Below, in pieces: positions 44,691 to 56,594 of a stretch of 64,000 nt of DNA (position 1 is its first letter; each line of letters opens with the position of its first letter). A model generated the notes under the pieces. That model saw nothing but the letters and a program-made list of their open reading frames with translations, ran no database searches and had not been told where the DNA came from. The stretch lies in NCBI RefSeq assembly GCF_964204645.1, contig NC_134033.1:13828155-13892154 (forward strand). The letters are read 5' to 3'. A program made the position numbers and the translations under genes. This DNA comes from Tubulanus polymorphus. Lineage: Eukaryota > Nemertea > Palaeonemertea > Tubulaniformes > Tubulanidae.

Positions 44691-47449
44691 GTGTGGATTT
44701 TTTTCGCGGTAAATTTCCAGTGTTGTTGGTTCAGTGTTTTTACGATCGTAGATAGTTCTGAGGTGAGGATCTCTCCGATGACGCCGTACAGCGGCGCCGG
44801 AGCAATTCATGAAATGATTTCCAGATGCCGCGAATGTTCATAAAGCTCTAATAATCCGGATAAGTTAGGACCACTACTCCGGCCCCTGCACCCCTCGGAC
44901 ATACGACATCTTTTCACCATTCTAAGAATAGAACTTCTCCTTAGACGTCGTTTTAATTGATTAGGCCCCTATGATTTAACAAATAAACTACGACATCGGA
45001 CATTGTATATTTCAAAAAAGGTTTGTCGAGGCTTCAGGTATATTCATGACCTCATCATCGACCTGTTTAACAAAAATGAAGATCGATTCTACGTTTTGTC
45101 AACGTATTTTCAAAAATTGATGGTCCGTCCTTCGGAGAGACATTCAGATTGAAAATGAACTATAAACACCGGATATTAGACATTTTATCAGCACACTTTC
45201 AAAAACTGATCATCCACACTTCACTTAGTGTTTTTCAGTCAGGCCTACTTCACCTGAGACATTTTTAATTGCAATTGAACTGCAAACACCAGACATTAAA
45301 CATTTTATCGGCACTCGTTCAAAAACTGATTTTTGTAAAGGCAGAGCCTCCCTTCGCGACTAGGCCTAACACTTGTTCTTCCGCTGCACACGGTAAACTC
45401 TGTTGCTACCTGTCAGTGCGAATTGGAATGTTGTTAAATTCCGAGCTTCCCAGAGAGATTTAACATTGGCATTCTTTCGAAATTGCCGTAATATGTATTG
45501 AGCTTGTTTCAGCTAGTAATGCGTACTCATCAGTTCAGCTGCAGATTAGGCCTATTGCGTAATTTCAATTTCGGATAGCTAGGGTATCTAGCGCAAACCA
45601 GCAGGTTCATATCGAGTGGCTGTGGGCCGATAGACGTTGTTTACACCCATTATTTTTTGGCTTTGCAGCAAACCGAAAAAAGCCACGGGGTTCGTTACCG
45701 GTTCTATGACTCGTATCTAAAATATGTACTTTTGTTTTGTTGGTATTCAGTCAATATCAAACTAAGAGTTTGAAAGTCATGCAAATTGAGTCTAGTCAGA
45801 CAGGCCGGCCACTTACCTGAAAATCAGGGTAAGGACAGTTATTTCCTTATCTTTAAAAAAGTATGAACCGTCTATTGTAATTGACTGGATTCTTAGCAGA
45901 TCAAAAGCAAGTCAAATAAAAGTGGCCGCCCTGTCAGGATATTCTTCAAACCGAGTTCGTAGATGATTAAAATCAGTTGCGTTAATGAGAAATCTACGTA
46001 GTATCATTGGTTCAATTGTCTTCGTTCGCTTGAAGCCACATATTTTCATTTTTCGTCATGCGTGATATTCGCATACCTCAAAGGATGGCTCCGGGTGTAT
46101 TCTGAGTTTGTTTATTCAGGTTCCGTACGACTCCTGATTCTTTAAAAAAAACTCCTTCAAAACGAAAAATTTTCTCAAAGTTTTCGAACGCCTTTAACCG
46201 GCAATTTGAAAATGGCCAAAACTCCCTTAAATTTCGAGAAATAGGAAATTAAAGATATCCGTCTAGTTTGTACTCAGTAGTAAATTTCTGTTTTAAAACT
46301 CCTCGAGAGCCCCTCAAATCCGGGAACGACTGATCAGTCGATATCGGCCTCTTGAAGATTTTCGCGCGTTATCTCGATGTCCGTCGAACTGTAAACTAAT
46401 TTCTGCATAGTTAGTCGTATAATGAGGTAGGTATTTTGAAGAGCTATTTCTCGTGCGGAATGTATGTTATACTGTTTAGTAGTATATAGTAGTTTATCGC
46501 GAGGTCCTTCGACGAGATAATAGACACTTAAACCTGAGGTATTTCTATTTGAACAACCCCGGTATATATCGACTACCTGACGAGCCGCCACGCGCCGTCG
46601 AGTTCGCCGTCAAAAAAAAAAAAATGCGCGGAATTCGTTCCTTTATTAAACGACGCGAAATAACGGGTTTAATTGTGAAAGCGTTTCTGCTATTGTGATT
46701 CATAAGCTCATGATCGGATAAGTTAAAACAAGAAAACTAACTTGAAAGGTTATTGACACCTTGAAAATAACACATGAGGGCCTATATTAAGCTATATATT
46801 ATATTGCTTAATATTGTCGATAATAGATAATATAATATGGATTATCTTATAATGAGGATCAATGAAGGTATTTCGAATTTGAATATACGATAATTGTATT
46901 GAATTGACTGTCAATCGGTCTGGCTCCGATATACTGATAGTAGTGCACATCCTCTCAAAAATAATTATTAAAATCTATCAAAAATGAAATAAGAGTTATG
47001 AAATATGTTCGATTACAAATCAGGCTAAACGCGAGAATTCAAAATCGATGATGTAGTACACGTTGACTCAAACAGAAATCCGCGCAGTGTTTATTATAAC
47101 AAAAAAACTTCAGAAAACTGATGCGAAGACTGATGTTTTAGATAACGTTTGCAACTTTGTTTGACCGAATCTTGTGGATGAAATAAGCAGCCGGGAAAAC
47201 AGTTGCAGACGTCATTTTGTAGTAATTGCGGAGAAACCTGTGGACGGATTGATTATATATTTCGTGGCGATGATTGATGAAAGTCAGAAATTGTAGATAA
47301 TTCCTGGTGTAAAAATGAAATATGATTTATAGCAATTTATAGCGACGAATGTGTGTGGTGTGTGATGTGTGGTGTGTATTGTGGTGGCAGTTTAGTATTT
47401 GTATTTGATCGGCTAAAATTCCTCACTGATTACTGTTTTCCGTTTAGTG

Positions 47450-47900
47450 AAGAGGAGGGATGAGGATTAGAGGAGTGACGGTAAGAGGAAAAGTGGGAGG
47501 AGTCAGTGTAAGAGGCAAAAGAGTGATTGTAAGAGGAAAGTAAGAGTCCGAGGGAGTGTACGAGGAAAAGTTAGTGGAAGAGGAAGGAGTGATTGTAAAA
47601 GAGAGTTAGAGAAGTTGCTGTAAGTGGAAAAGTTAGAGGAGTGATTGTAAGAGGAAAGTTAGAGGAGTGATTGTATTGTAAGAGGAAAGTTAGAGGAGTG
47701 ATAGTAAGAGGAAAGTTAGAGTCCGAGCAAGTGTAAGAGGAATAGTAAGTGGAAAAGGAAGAGAGTGAGAGAGAGAGGGGAGGGAGGGAGGGAGAGCTGA
47801 GGGGATAGCATGAGGGGAGAGTGGTTAGAGAAGGGGCAGACAGGCAGGGAGAGTGATAGGTGAGGGTGAATGAGGGGGTAGTCAATAGACGACCCAGTGA
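47450..47900 (+). repeat. Purine-rich degenerate minisatellite
   Basis: A strand-asymmetric stretch dominated by A and G, built on a roughly 26-bp unit of the form AGAGGAAAGTTAGAGGAGTG plus ATTGTA, repeated with much variation and passing into GAGAGGGGAGGGAGGGAG. It lies about 0.6-1 kb upstream of the first coding exon of the angiomotin gene. Confidence 0.85.
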
Positions 47901-48225
47901 ATGGGTAGAGAGAGGGGATAGTGTTTCGGGAATGGGGTACGCCGCGATAAAGAATGTATATTTTTGATATATTATTGTTATTGTATATTATAGTAATGAT
48001 AGTGGCCCAGATTTTGTCACTAGTCTGCACGATATATATACGGTTATTGTATGCGCTACACACACATATTTCTGTGTGAATAATTGAATTGATAACTAGT
48101 CGTAATTACGTATAAAAACACTGGCATTTAGAATATCAAGGTAATAATATATACACGGCGATTATGAATGATATGTTATGATTTTTATTCGGAGCAATAA
48201 ATAATATCGGCGTGTAATCGACGTA

Positions 48226-48372
48226 GGGGGTGATGGAGAGGGAGGGAGTAGAGAGGGCTGGAGAGGGAGGAGAGAGGGCTGGAGAGGGAGGGAGTAGAGA
48301 GAGGGCTGGAGAGGGAGGAGAGAGGGCTGGAGAGGGAGGGAGAAGAGAGAGGGCTGGATAGGGAGGGAGTTG
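48226..48372 (+). repeat. Polypurine tract, GGAGAGGGAGG repeats
   Basis: An almost uninterrupted purine tract of tandem GGCTGGAGAGGGAGGAGAGA-type units, ending about 95 bp before the first coding exon of the angiomotin gene. Mirror-symmetric purine tracts of this length can form triplex (H-DNA) structures. Confidence 0.9.
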
Positions 48373-48465
48373 TGCTAGCGGTATTGAAGAAAGTGTTTAC
48401 ATAATTTTCGTCATTTTATTTTGCAGTACGTATTTTTCTGATGTTCTCAAATTTCGGTCAACAAA

Positions 48466-51400
48466 ATGCAGCAACAATACCATCAAAGAGATCCACCGCC
48501 TTATCCGGGCCACAGCAACCAAAAACAAACGTTTTACCAACCAGGTAAGAGAGAACGGGGTTTAATTCGACGAAAATAGACTCGAATGTGCTTGAAAAGA
48601 TTCAGCTTAAGGCCATCCCAAAATAATTGTCTGTTTGCCGTAACGCCGACTCAAGTTTTCAGGATGAGTCGGTAGGAAGGTAGAAATATTTTTTTTTACA
48701 AAATTTTAGGGCAAAACCAAATTTATCACCTTTTTTATATGGAAACAATATCAAAAAAAAAGATTTATTTCAATGAATCCCCAAAAAAAAAGTTTTCACT
48801 CGGTACCTTTGAAGTAGGGTCGGCTGGGTTACGGCAAGTAGACCATTATTTTGGGATGGCCTAACGTGAAATTTGATATTTTATGCATCCAGAGACAGTC
48901 TGAGCTATCGATTAATGCCCATTTATAGAAAATATCTTTTATAAAGACAAACGAATGAAGTAAACATTGAAATTTTCAGTGAGAAGCAGAACTACTAAAC
49001 ACATTCCAAACAATTGTCCTTAATTTTAAAGATCAGTCTTAACCCTTTCGGTGCGTCTACACCGCAGTGCGGTGTACGAATCAGTGATGGATTTTGCTAG
49101 TACACCACACTGCGGTGTATTGATTTAATTAGTAATTACCTCTCTTGAAAAATGGCAGCACCTGTCAAACATAGTGAAATACTAGTAACTAACGATACAC
49201 CGCGCCGCCGTGTAGACGCACTATAGTGGTATTCCCGTCATTCAACACACTAGGGTGGAATTTTTCAAAATTTTCAAATTATCTCCAGCACTATAGGGTA
49301 TTGATTAGTCAGCACTGAAAGGGTTAAGTATGAGGTTGGTTTCAAGCTGTGTCAGTATTCTGGGTAGGATGTTCTAGAGGGCCGGCAATCCCCCATCAAT
49401 TTAACATCCACTTCTCTGAAAATCAGCCTCCCCTGTTCAAAAAGCTGCTCGTCGTCGGTTCATAACGCGAGAGACCAAAATGAAGCTTCTTTTTCAATGT
49501 TTTAATGTACGTTTAGCAGATTTGGCGTCCATATCACGTGGAACCCCTAGAAGGCGAGCGTGCGGTTTTAGAACTGAATTCTGTTGTTGAGACCGTTCGT
49601 TAAGTCTAAGGCCTTGAACTGAACCCTCGGTGCAGGGTCGTAAATACTTTCCGCGTCGGACGCGAACAATAGACGACACATTCCGCAAACCGTTGAAATC
49701 GCGGTTTAACGACTAAAACTTTAATTGTTATCGACGTCAAACGTCGGTTTCTGACTTTTGAATTTTTCTGACTTGAATATGAATGATGGCGGTGCGCTGA
49801 CGTGCGGCGGTGACCCGTACGGTTCATTCGCGCGCTGGAATTTTTATCGCCGCGAAAGAAATTCGAAAAATGCGTGAAGCTCAATTAATCGGATTTACGA
49901 ATAATAATAATAATAATGATAATTATAATCCCCGTGGCTGGTGAAATATTTGAATATTCATTTGCGTCGTGACATTCTTACGCGGCGCTCGTGTATTCAG
50001 TAAATAGGTTCTTATTCCTCGCATAAAGTTTCCGAGCTCGGATTAGAAATTTAGTTTTATTTGGATTAGATTCATTTTCAAAATGTTTGAATATAGAGGT
50101 AAGTTAAATCGTTTGAATCGGGTAGATTTTAAATGCTGAAGTTGGTTAAGAAGGGGTATAGGAGATTTTGGAAATCAACGTGATTCAGTCTGGGACCAGT
50201 CAACTGGAGTCTACCTATCATCGAGAAAAAAACCCGCAATATCGATTTAGACAACTTGTATTGCTTTTTTTTTCTTCATACATTTCGGATGTAATCTTTC
50301 GCTCGTGAACCTGAATAAATTAATATTCATCAAACCATTGACTATATAGAATATAAGTTTCTGTACTCGTTTATGCTGCTGGAAATTCCCTTTTATTCAC
50401 GCCTAATTACGCTTAATTAATACTTTTGTTTTTGATTGCAGGTTTTCGTCAGAGTTATTCAGGCAGCGAGGCGAGCACCGACGTGTCGATGTCGTCCAAC
50501 GAAAACCTCAGTTTGTTGATGAGGCAAGATCCTCAGGGCGAGGAGACGCAGTTTAACTCGTCGGTCGAATACCTCGAACTCGACAGCAACAGCATCCTCG
50601 CGCGGCTCGGGCTGCCGGCCGTCGAGGTGAAATCCATGCAGAACGGCACGTTCTACGTGACCGGCTCGTGTCCGCCACCTGGTGGCGGCGGTAATAGTAA
50701 TATCAACGTTACCGTGGCGTCCGAATTAACGACGCAGGCGGGCGGTTTGGTCGCGGCGCCGAAGTGTCAGTATATTCACTATCACCACCCGGCGTCTCAG
50801 TCATCGCCGGGTCAGTACGCGTCGACGACGCTCCCCGCGCGCGGTTACTGTACGCGCGTCGTAGAACAACAATGCTCGCCGGCGGTCGGTCAGTATCTAT
50901 CGGCAACCGGACAACAACGCGCGACGGCGCTAGACGATAATGATAATAACGTCTACGCGAAACGGCAGACGGAGTTTTACGATCTGCCGCCCCCGCCTGC
51001 GTATCCCGGCTACTGTAAGCAGCAGACGACGACGTCGACCAATCAGCAGACGGCGCCCGGTTTATTACATCGATCGTACGAAATGTTGGAGAAATCGTCG
51101 ACGTTACCGTCGTCGTCCGTCTGCGCAATCGGCGGTGGCGCCACCAGGTCGACTCCGGATTTAATGCAATTCGCTAAGAATCAGTTGTTGACGACGACGT
51201 ACGCCGGCGGCGTGGTAACCACAACAACGGCGACAATGATGAACGGTAGCAACGAACAGACGGACGATAATAGAGTGATCTGTAACGATGAACAAAAAAG
51301 GTAAAGGATCGATGAAATTTGGAAGATAAGCCGCCTTCACCGGTCAAGGGCAGATCTAGGCTTCTATGTAGGGGGTGGAGCTGGAAATCAGAATGGGCAC

Positions 51401-54400
51401 TTTATTTAGTTCTCCATATTTCTGTTTTGAAGCAACTGCAACAACAGTTTACTGAACGACGAGACGACCGCAACCAGGACGGTGGCCGCGGCCCGGACTG
51501 CGGCCGAACGAGACACGGCCGCGATCGCCACCCGCGCCACTCAAATGGTCGAACTGTTGTCAAACGAAAACAAACAACTTCGCGAAGAACTTGATGGTTA
51601 TTACAAAAAGGTCTCAAAACTGCAAAAGGTACGATAACTGTTAGACCCTGCACATCCCTCCTGATATTGTAAACTTGATGAACATTCTTCCAATCTTTAA
51701 TCATCCACGCTAGTTTACACGTGTTCAGAACTTCACCTGAGACATTCTAATTGAAAATGAACTACAAAGAACAAACATTAGACATTTTAAGGTGAATGTC
51801 TGAAAGAAGTGCAGTTTCCAGACTGCAGATTTGATACCTGCAACAAGATCTCTTCGTTGAAATTTTACGGAATTTCTTTTTCATTTGATTTTCAGTTCGA
51901 ACTGGAAATTGAGAAAATGCACGACTCGTACCAAGCGTTAATCAAGAAAAACCAAAAACGAGAACAACTCGAAAAAATGATGCGCGGTAAACTGGACGGT
52001 GAAATCAAACGCATCAAAGAAACGAACAAAGATTTTAAAGGTACCAATCGCCACCTAAACCTCTCCGTATCCAAATCCCAGGTTGGAGATCACGGTTATT
52101 GGCATTTTCAACAGGGTCCCTACGACTCCTTGATTCCTTAAACTCCTTCGAAACAGAAAATGCTTTTAAAGGTGCTTGAACTTCTTTGATTTGAGCAAAA
52201 TGCCCAAAACTCTCATTTTGAAAAATAGGTGAATAGAGATTGTAGAAGTTGTACAGTTAATAGGCTTAATTGGTACAGTGAGGACCAGAATTTGTTGCTA
52301 AATTAGTCGGGTATCAAAGGTATTTGCTTATGAAACCACTGAATTAATGGTTTATTGAGATAAACAGTACCAATTTAAAGGAGTCTACTGTAATTGGGAT
52401 ACGAAAGTGACGAAGATACTTCTCGAAATTTGAAATTTTCTCCTTTAAAACTGCTTGAAAACTCCTTATATCCAGGAATGACTGATCTGTAGGGACCGCC
52501 CCTCCGACCCTTTCTTTATGAAAATTAACAAATTTTTCTTCATTCGTAGAACAATTAGAGAAAGCGTTGACGCAAATCGCCAATAAAGACTACGGCGCGA
52601 AAGATACCGACACGACGGTCGAAATCGCCAAGAAAGACGCCATCATTGCTAAACTTATAGCTCAGAGTACGTGTATAGAACAAACAAATAACTGAAAATC
52701 TCTGCTTCTTAGATTCTATTTAAACAAGTATCTCAGAATTTTAACAGTCACAAAACTAGCAGACCAGTTGCTCAAAAGTTGGTAAGAGTTTACTGGTGGA
52801 CAAATGTTTGAAATACAATTTCAACTGACCCCTGTACCCTTTAAATGATTGATATAGTTTTCATCATTGATTGATGAACTACCTGGGCTGGCTTTCATAG
52901 ATGTGGAAGAAAAATAGTCCTTGAATTTTTTTATTTTGAAATTTGTCAGTTATAACCATGGTTTCTCATTGTTACTATGGTGGTTGTCACCCAGATTGAG
53001 GATTTACCCTTAAGGATAACTTTGATACTCAGTCTATGAAACCCGGCCCTGCAATCCTCGTCGATCCTCGATTGCCAAATGAGGATGAATTCTTGATTGC
53101 CGCAGTTGTGTTTGAGGTTCCGCATTAACGTTCGCGTTTGTTTTCGCAGATAAAGAACTGATCGCCAGCCGAGAACGCATCGAACTCGAAAACGAAATGA
53201 AAAACTCGACGATCCAAGAACAACGAAGTCGAATCGATATTCTCGACGGCGCGTTGACCAATTCTCAAGCGACGGTTCTCGCGTTAGAGAATGAGGTACG
53301 GGGGAATTTTCTTTTCTTTAAAAAGTTGAGGAATTTTGTGAAAAAAGAAAAAAAGCTAAAAATCAGGGCAAAGTCACGGAAATTTGTTGAGATAGGGCGT
53401 AAAGTAAAACAGTTTCTGTCTATGTTTTACATATTTGACTGTGATAGTTGTTTTAGTTCTTAGGAGATCAAGTCAGGGAAAACGACGTACTATGTAAGGG
53501 AATAGTCTGTGAAAAATCAAGTCAAATGAAAGTGACCACCCTGTTTTATAATCTGTCCTGCATTCCTCCAAGGGATGATCGCGGAATCTGTTTACGTCTA
53601 GGGATGGTTTCCGAAATTGAACAATACCCGGTAACTAAGTCGGTGTTTGTATTTTTTCAGTGTCGCCGGAAACAAAGCGTGGAACGATTGAACAAGTCTT
53701 TAGCGTCGTTTCAGCTGAGCTGCGACTCTTCGACAACAACAACGAACAACGATAAAGAACAAGAAATCAACAAAACGTTAAGCAACAAATCAGTAAGTTG
53801 AATAGATGACATCTTTTTCCATTCCAAATTTTACTGGACAATTTTAAGGTTAATTGTGGTGTGTTGAAGTGAAGAATAATGCCCTGGACCCAGTTCCACA
53901 GTCGCGATTTAGAGTTAATTCAGAGTTAAAGTTAGTTAGTTTTCAATGAGTTAACCCAGAGTCAAATCGTAACTCAGAACTGTGGAACTGGACCCTGGGT
54001 GGCACTCAGTGGGTTGAGGATATTAAAAAAAAAAATCTTCTACGAGAAAACTGTAAAATTGGGTCGCGATTTATTGTTAATTTGAATCGAGTTAATGCAA
54101 TAAGTATTTACCGATAGATTCGGTTTTCCGTCGTCATGTCTGACATTTTTGTACGAAATTTTACGCGTAGAATTCAGGAAGCAGACAATCTATTGTCGAC
54201 GCGACGGTCGATGATCTGAGGTTCATGGTCATCGAGAAAGACGAAAAAATACTCGAGCTCGAAGCTAAAGAAATTGAGGTTCGTTTTCGCGAAACGGATT
54301 TTCATTTTTCAAAGAATTGACCGAAAATTGAAAATTGAAAACATGAGTTTAGTTTGATTCATTGTCGTTTTAGTGGGAGCAGAGATACTATGAAGAAAGT

Positions 54401-56053
54401 GCCTTACGCCAGTTAGCCATTGACGCGGCGTCTATGCCAAAGTAAGTATTGCTTAACTTTGATGAGGTACCAGCACCTACTGTCTGGCAAGCGAGCTTAA
54501 TAACAAGGATCCACCAGCTTTGATTGTTGTTTATTAGCTAAATTGCTTCAATTTCTTCTAGTTCTTTACATATCAACTAGTAAATCGCTTTTTATTGAAA
54601 TCTATAGCATACGCTGAGTGAGAAATTCAATCTTATATCTATTCGATGACTTGTTTAATGATTTTCGAACTTGAAAGTCTTAAAATCCAATAAACTATGG
54701 TAATTTTCACTACGAATAGCCTAGTGTATTGTTGCGCCATCTGGTGTGTGCTACCGGTACCCCTGTTCTGTATTGAATTAATCGTCGTTGAGAATTAACC
54801 GTAAGATTTCGTTGTTTACAGGGAAGCTAGAATCGCGATGTTAGAGAAATCATCGGTTGAGAGCGAGAGAAAGATAGCGGAGGCGCGGTCCGAACGGGTT
54901 CAACACCTCGAGGAGGTTTTTAAAGCTAATCGACACGTAGCCGAACTGGAGGCCAGGTAACATACGTAATCTCTCATCGGGGGTTGAAGTAGTCTTAAAC
55001 TTAAAACTTAAACGGATATTAGAGAGCATTGATATTTTTCATATAATATAGAGACTATTGATATTTGACCTGGAAAACCTGGAGAGTCAGAAATCTAGGA
55101 AAAAATATCTTTCTATAAGAAACCCGAAAAAATCAGGGAATCCGGATAATGCTATTTCGTTGCATGTGCTTCAATGAAAAATGAATGATTGGTAACGTTT
55201 TACGCCTAGAGATTTTCTCATTGATTCACTCAGGAAAGATCAAAAGATCAAAAGATTTGGGAAAACTCAGGAAATTTATTAAAGGGTTGAAAGTGGCTGC
55301 ACCCTGAAGAAATTTAGATAAAAACTAGTTGAATTTTGATAGAAATTGAATGTTTTTATAGAGTGAAGAGTTTACAAGGTCAACTGGTCGAGAAGGAAGC
55401 AATGATACAAGTTTTACAGAAACACTCGTTCACGGGTAGCAGTCGTAGTTTACTGTCGAACGCGTCACGATCGTCGTACTCGCCGACGTTACCGCAGTCG
55501 TCTGCCGCGTGTCGTCTGACGTCTAGTCATCGTCATAACAGTCAGACGGACGTTGTAACTAACGGCGACGACGAGGACGACGACGAAGGTCGGAAAGACG
55601 TCGACGCGAATTCGGTCGCGCGGTCGAGCTCGATGACGAGCAGTTCATCATCCGGCGACGAGAAACAGTCGATGACTAGTCAGGCTAAAGATAACGTCTC
55701 GTTACAACAGGTTCTTATTTATTGATTGCGATCATAATTAGAATAATTGGCTTGCTGTAGGTGAAAAATTATTACATTTCAAACCAAGAGATTTCTCTGT
55801 GATTCACTTAGGGAATTTTCTGTTAGAACATATGAAAAAATCAGGGAACATTTGAGGAATTTGTAAATGGGTGGAAAGTGTCCGCCTTGATCGGGTGTAG
55901 AACCCCTGCTGAAGCCAGCCAGGTTCGGAGTAATTCTTTTCAAAAACAAATCCAACTTAAACTCCAATTCGATTTATTTTTTTTTAGATGCTGATGACGT
56001 CGTCCAGTAACGGTTCGGTTGAAAAAGTGTCGACGCGTCTGTGGCAAGTGTGA
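48466..56053 (+). CDS. AMOT: Angiomotin-like (Motin) Hippo pathway scaffold
   Basis: Twelve coding exons in phase: 48466-48544, 50442-51300, 51433-51628, 51896-52040, 52550-52666, 53150-53295, 53661-53792, 54171-54278, 54374-54441, 54822-54956, 55362-55710, 55988-56053; about 799 aa. The N-terminal half is low-complexity with two PPxY motifs, PPPY (10-13) and PPAY (about 210-213), the docking sites used by Motins to hold YAP through its WW domains. The middle is the Motin coiled coil ([50 protein letters not shown]-type). Motins tether YAP/TAZ at junctions and actin. The last residues (LWQV) fit a class II PDZ ligand, as does the vertebrate EYLI end. I see no HxRxxS LATS site with certainty. 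A leader exon must lie upstream of the acceptor at 48426. Confidence 0.93.
49039..49327. mobile_element. piggyBac-like MITE, best copy
   Basis: TTAA at both ends, termini TTAACCCTTTCGGTGCGTC and CAGCACTGAAAGGGTTAA, about 289 bp. Inside are two paired boxes, CACCGCAGTGCGGTGTA and ACCACACTGCGGTGTAT, and their relatives. The signature fits piggyBac-derived MITEs. It lies in intron 1 of the angiomotin gene; decayed relatives are at 3490-3697 and 8567-8870. Confidence 0.85.
52112..52498. mobile_element. hAT-like MITE, CAGGGTCC family
   Basis: Left end CAGGGTCCCTACGACTCCTT, right end CTGATCTGTAGGGACC. The last bases of the right end are lost where it runs into GCCCCTCC. About 387 bp, in an intron of the angiomotin gene. 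Confidence 0.8.
53885..53998. mobile_element. Hairpin MITE, GACCCAGTTCCACAGT family
   Basis: The left end CTGGACCCAGTTCCACAGT pairs with the right end ACTGTGGAACTGGACCC. The interior has GAGTTAA repeats that pair as well. About 114 bp, within an intron of the angiomotin gene; relatives lie near 62018-62080 and 62960-63065. Confidence 0.8.
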
Positions 56054-56588
56054 GTCGACGGACAGACGACGACTGTGACGACGACACGTGTCTTCTCCGA
56101 TGTGCTCTCCCGTCCGCGGCAAACTGACAGCTCCCCCTACTGGCGTAGATAAAAAACTGCTTTAATATATAAACGGTGTATCAGTGTCAAATCCCTGATG
56201 GCCTCTGCGATGATACGAACGCTGCCATTCTAGTATTCATTACGTATTAAAAATCTAGTCACACACTCCTCAATAACAATAACTACAGAGGGCAGTTTCT
56301 CTATGATCTAGTCAAAATAGTGTGCGTCGCAATAATCCTCAAAACACCGAGCGAAGATATTTTCTGCTGAATTCTATGAGATTGTCGATAGGCAACAATT
56401 GTATGTGTATATATATATTTAAGAAGGCGACTTTTTCCGGAACGAAATCGAAAAATCTTTCGCGTACGTAAGATTCGACGTCGAAGCGCGCTACGGTGCC
56501 GCACGGCGTAACTAGCGACGATTTTAGAACCCGCAGATTCAGGGTTTCGGGGCTCGTCGGGAATTTCACACTGATATTTTTGTCGTCG

Positions 56589-56594
56589 AATAAA
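56589..56594 (+). promoter_or_regulatory. Likely angiomotin polyadenylation signal
   Basis: AATAAA about 535 bp after the angiomotin stop codon, the first canonical hexamer downstream. Use of later sites cannot be excluded. Confidence 0.5.

Larger units (their letters stand above)
41613..48465. other. Long non-coding stretch before angiomotin gene
   Basis: Almost 7 kb without a supported coding exon. It contains a palindromic MITE with GACCCGGTTTCACGAA ends (about 41741-41866), a CpG-containing segment at about 42830-43010 ending in a donor-like AAG|GTCAGTG that could be an untranslated first exon of the angiomotin gene, the large inverted repeat (43513-44058), CT/GA simple repeats (44515-44545, 44657-44685), decayed MITE pieces (45830-45940, 46120-46340) and the purine tracts 47450-47900 and 48226-48372. 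Confidence 0.5.

Noticed and set aside
49494-49884. Two overlapping minus-strand frames in angiomotin intron 1
   Set aside because: Arg/Ser/Thr-rich shadow frames of CpG-containing intron sequence, with no domain and no splice support.
50709-51128. Minus-strand 139-codon frame
   Set aside because: Antisense shadow of the large angiomotin exon.
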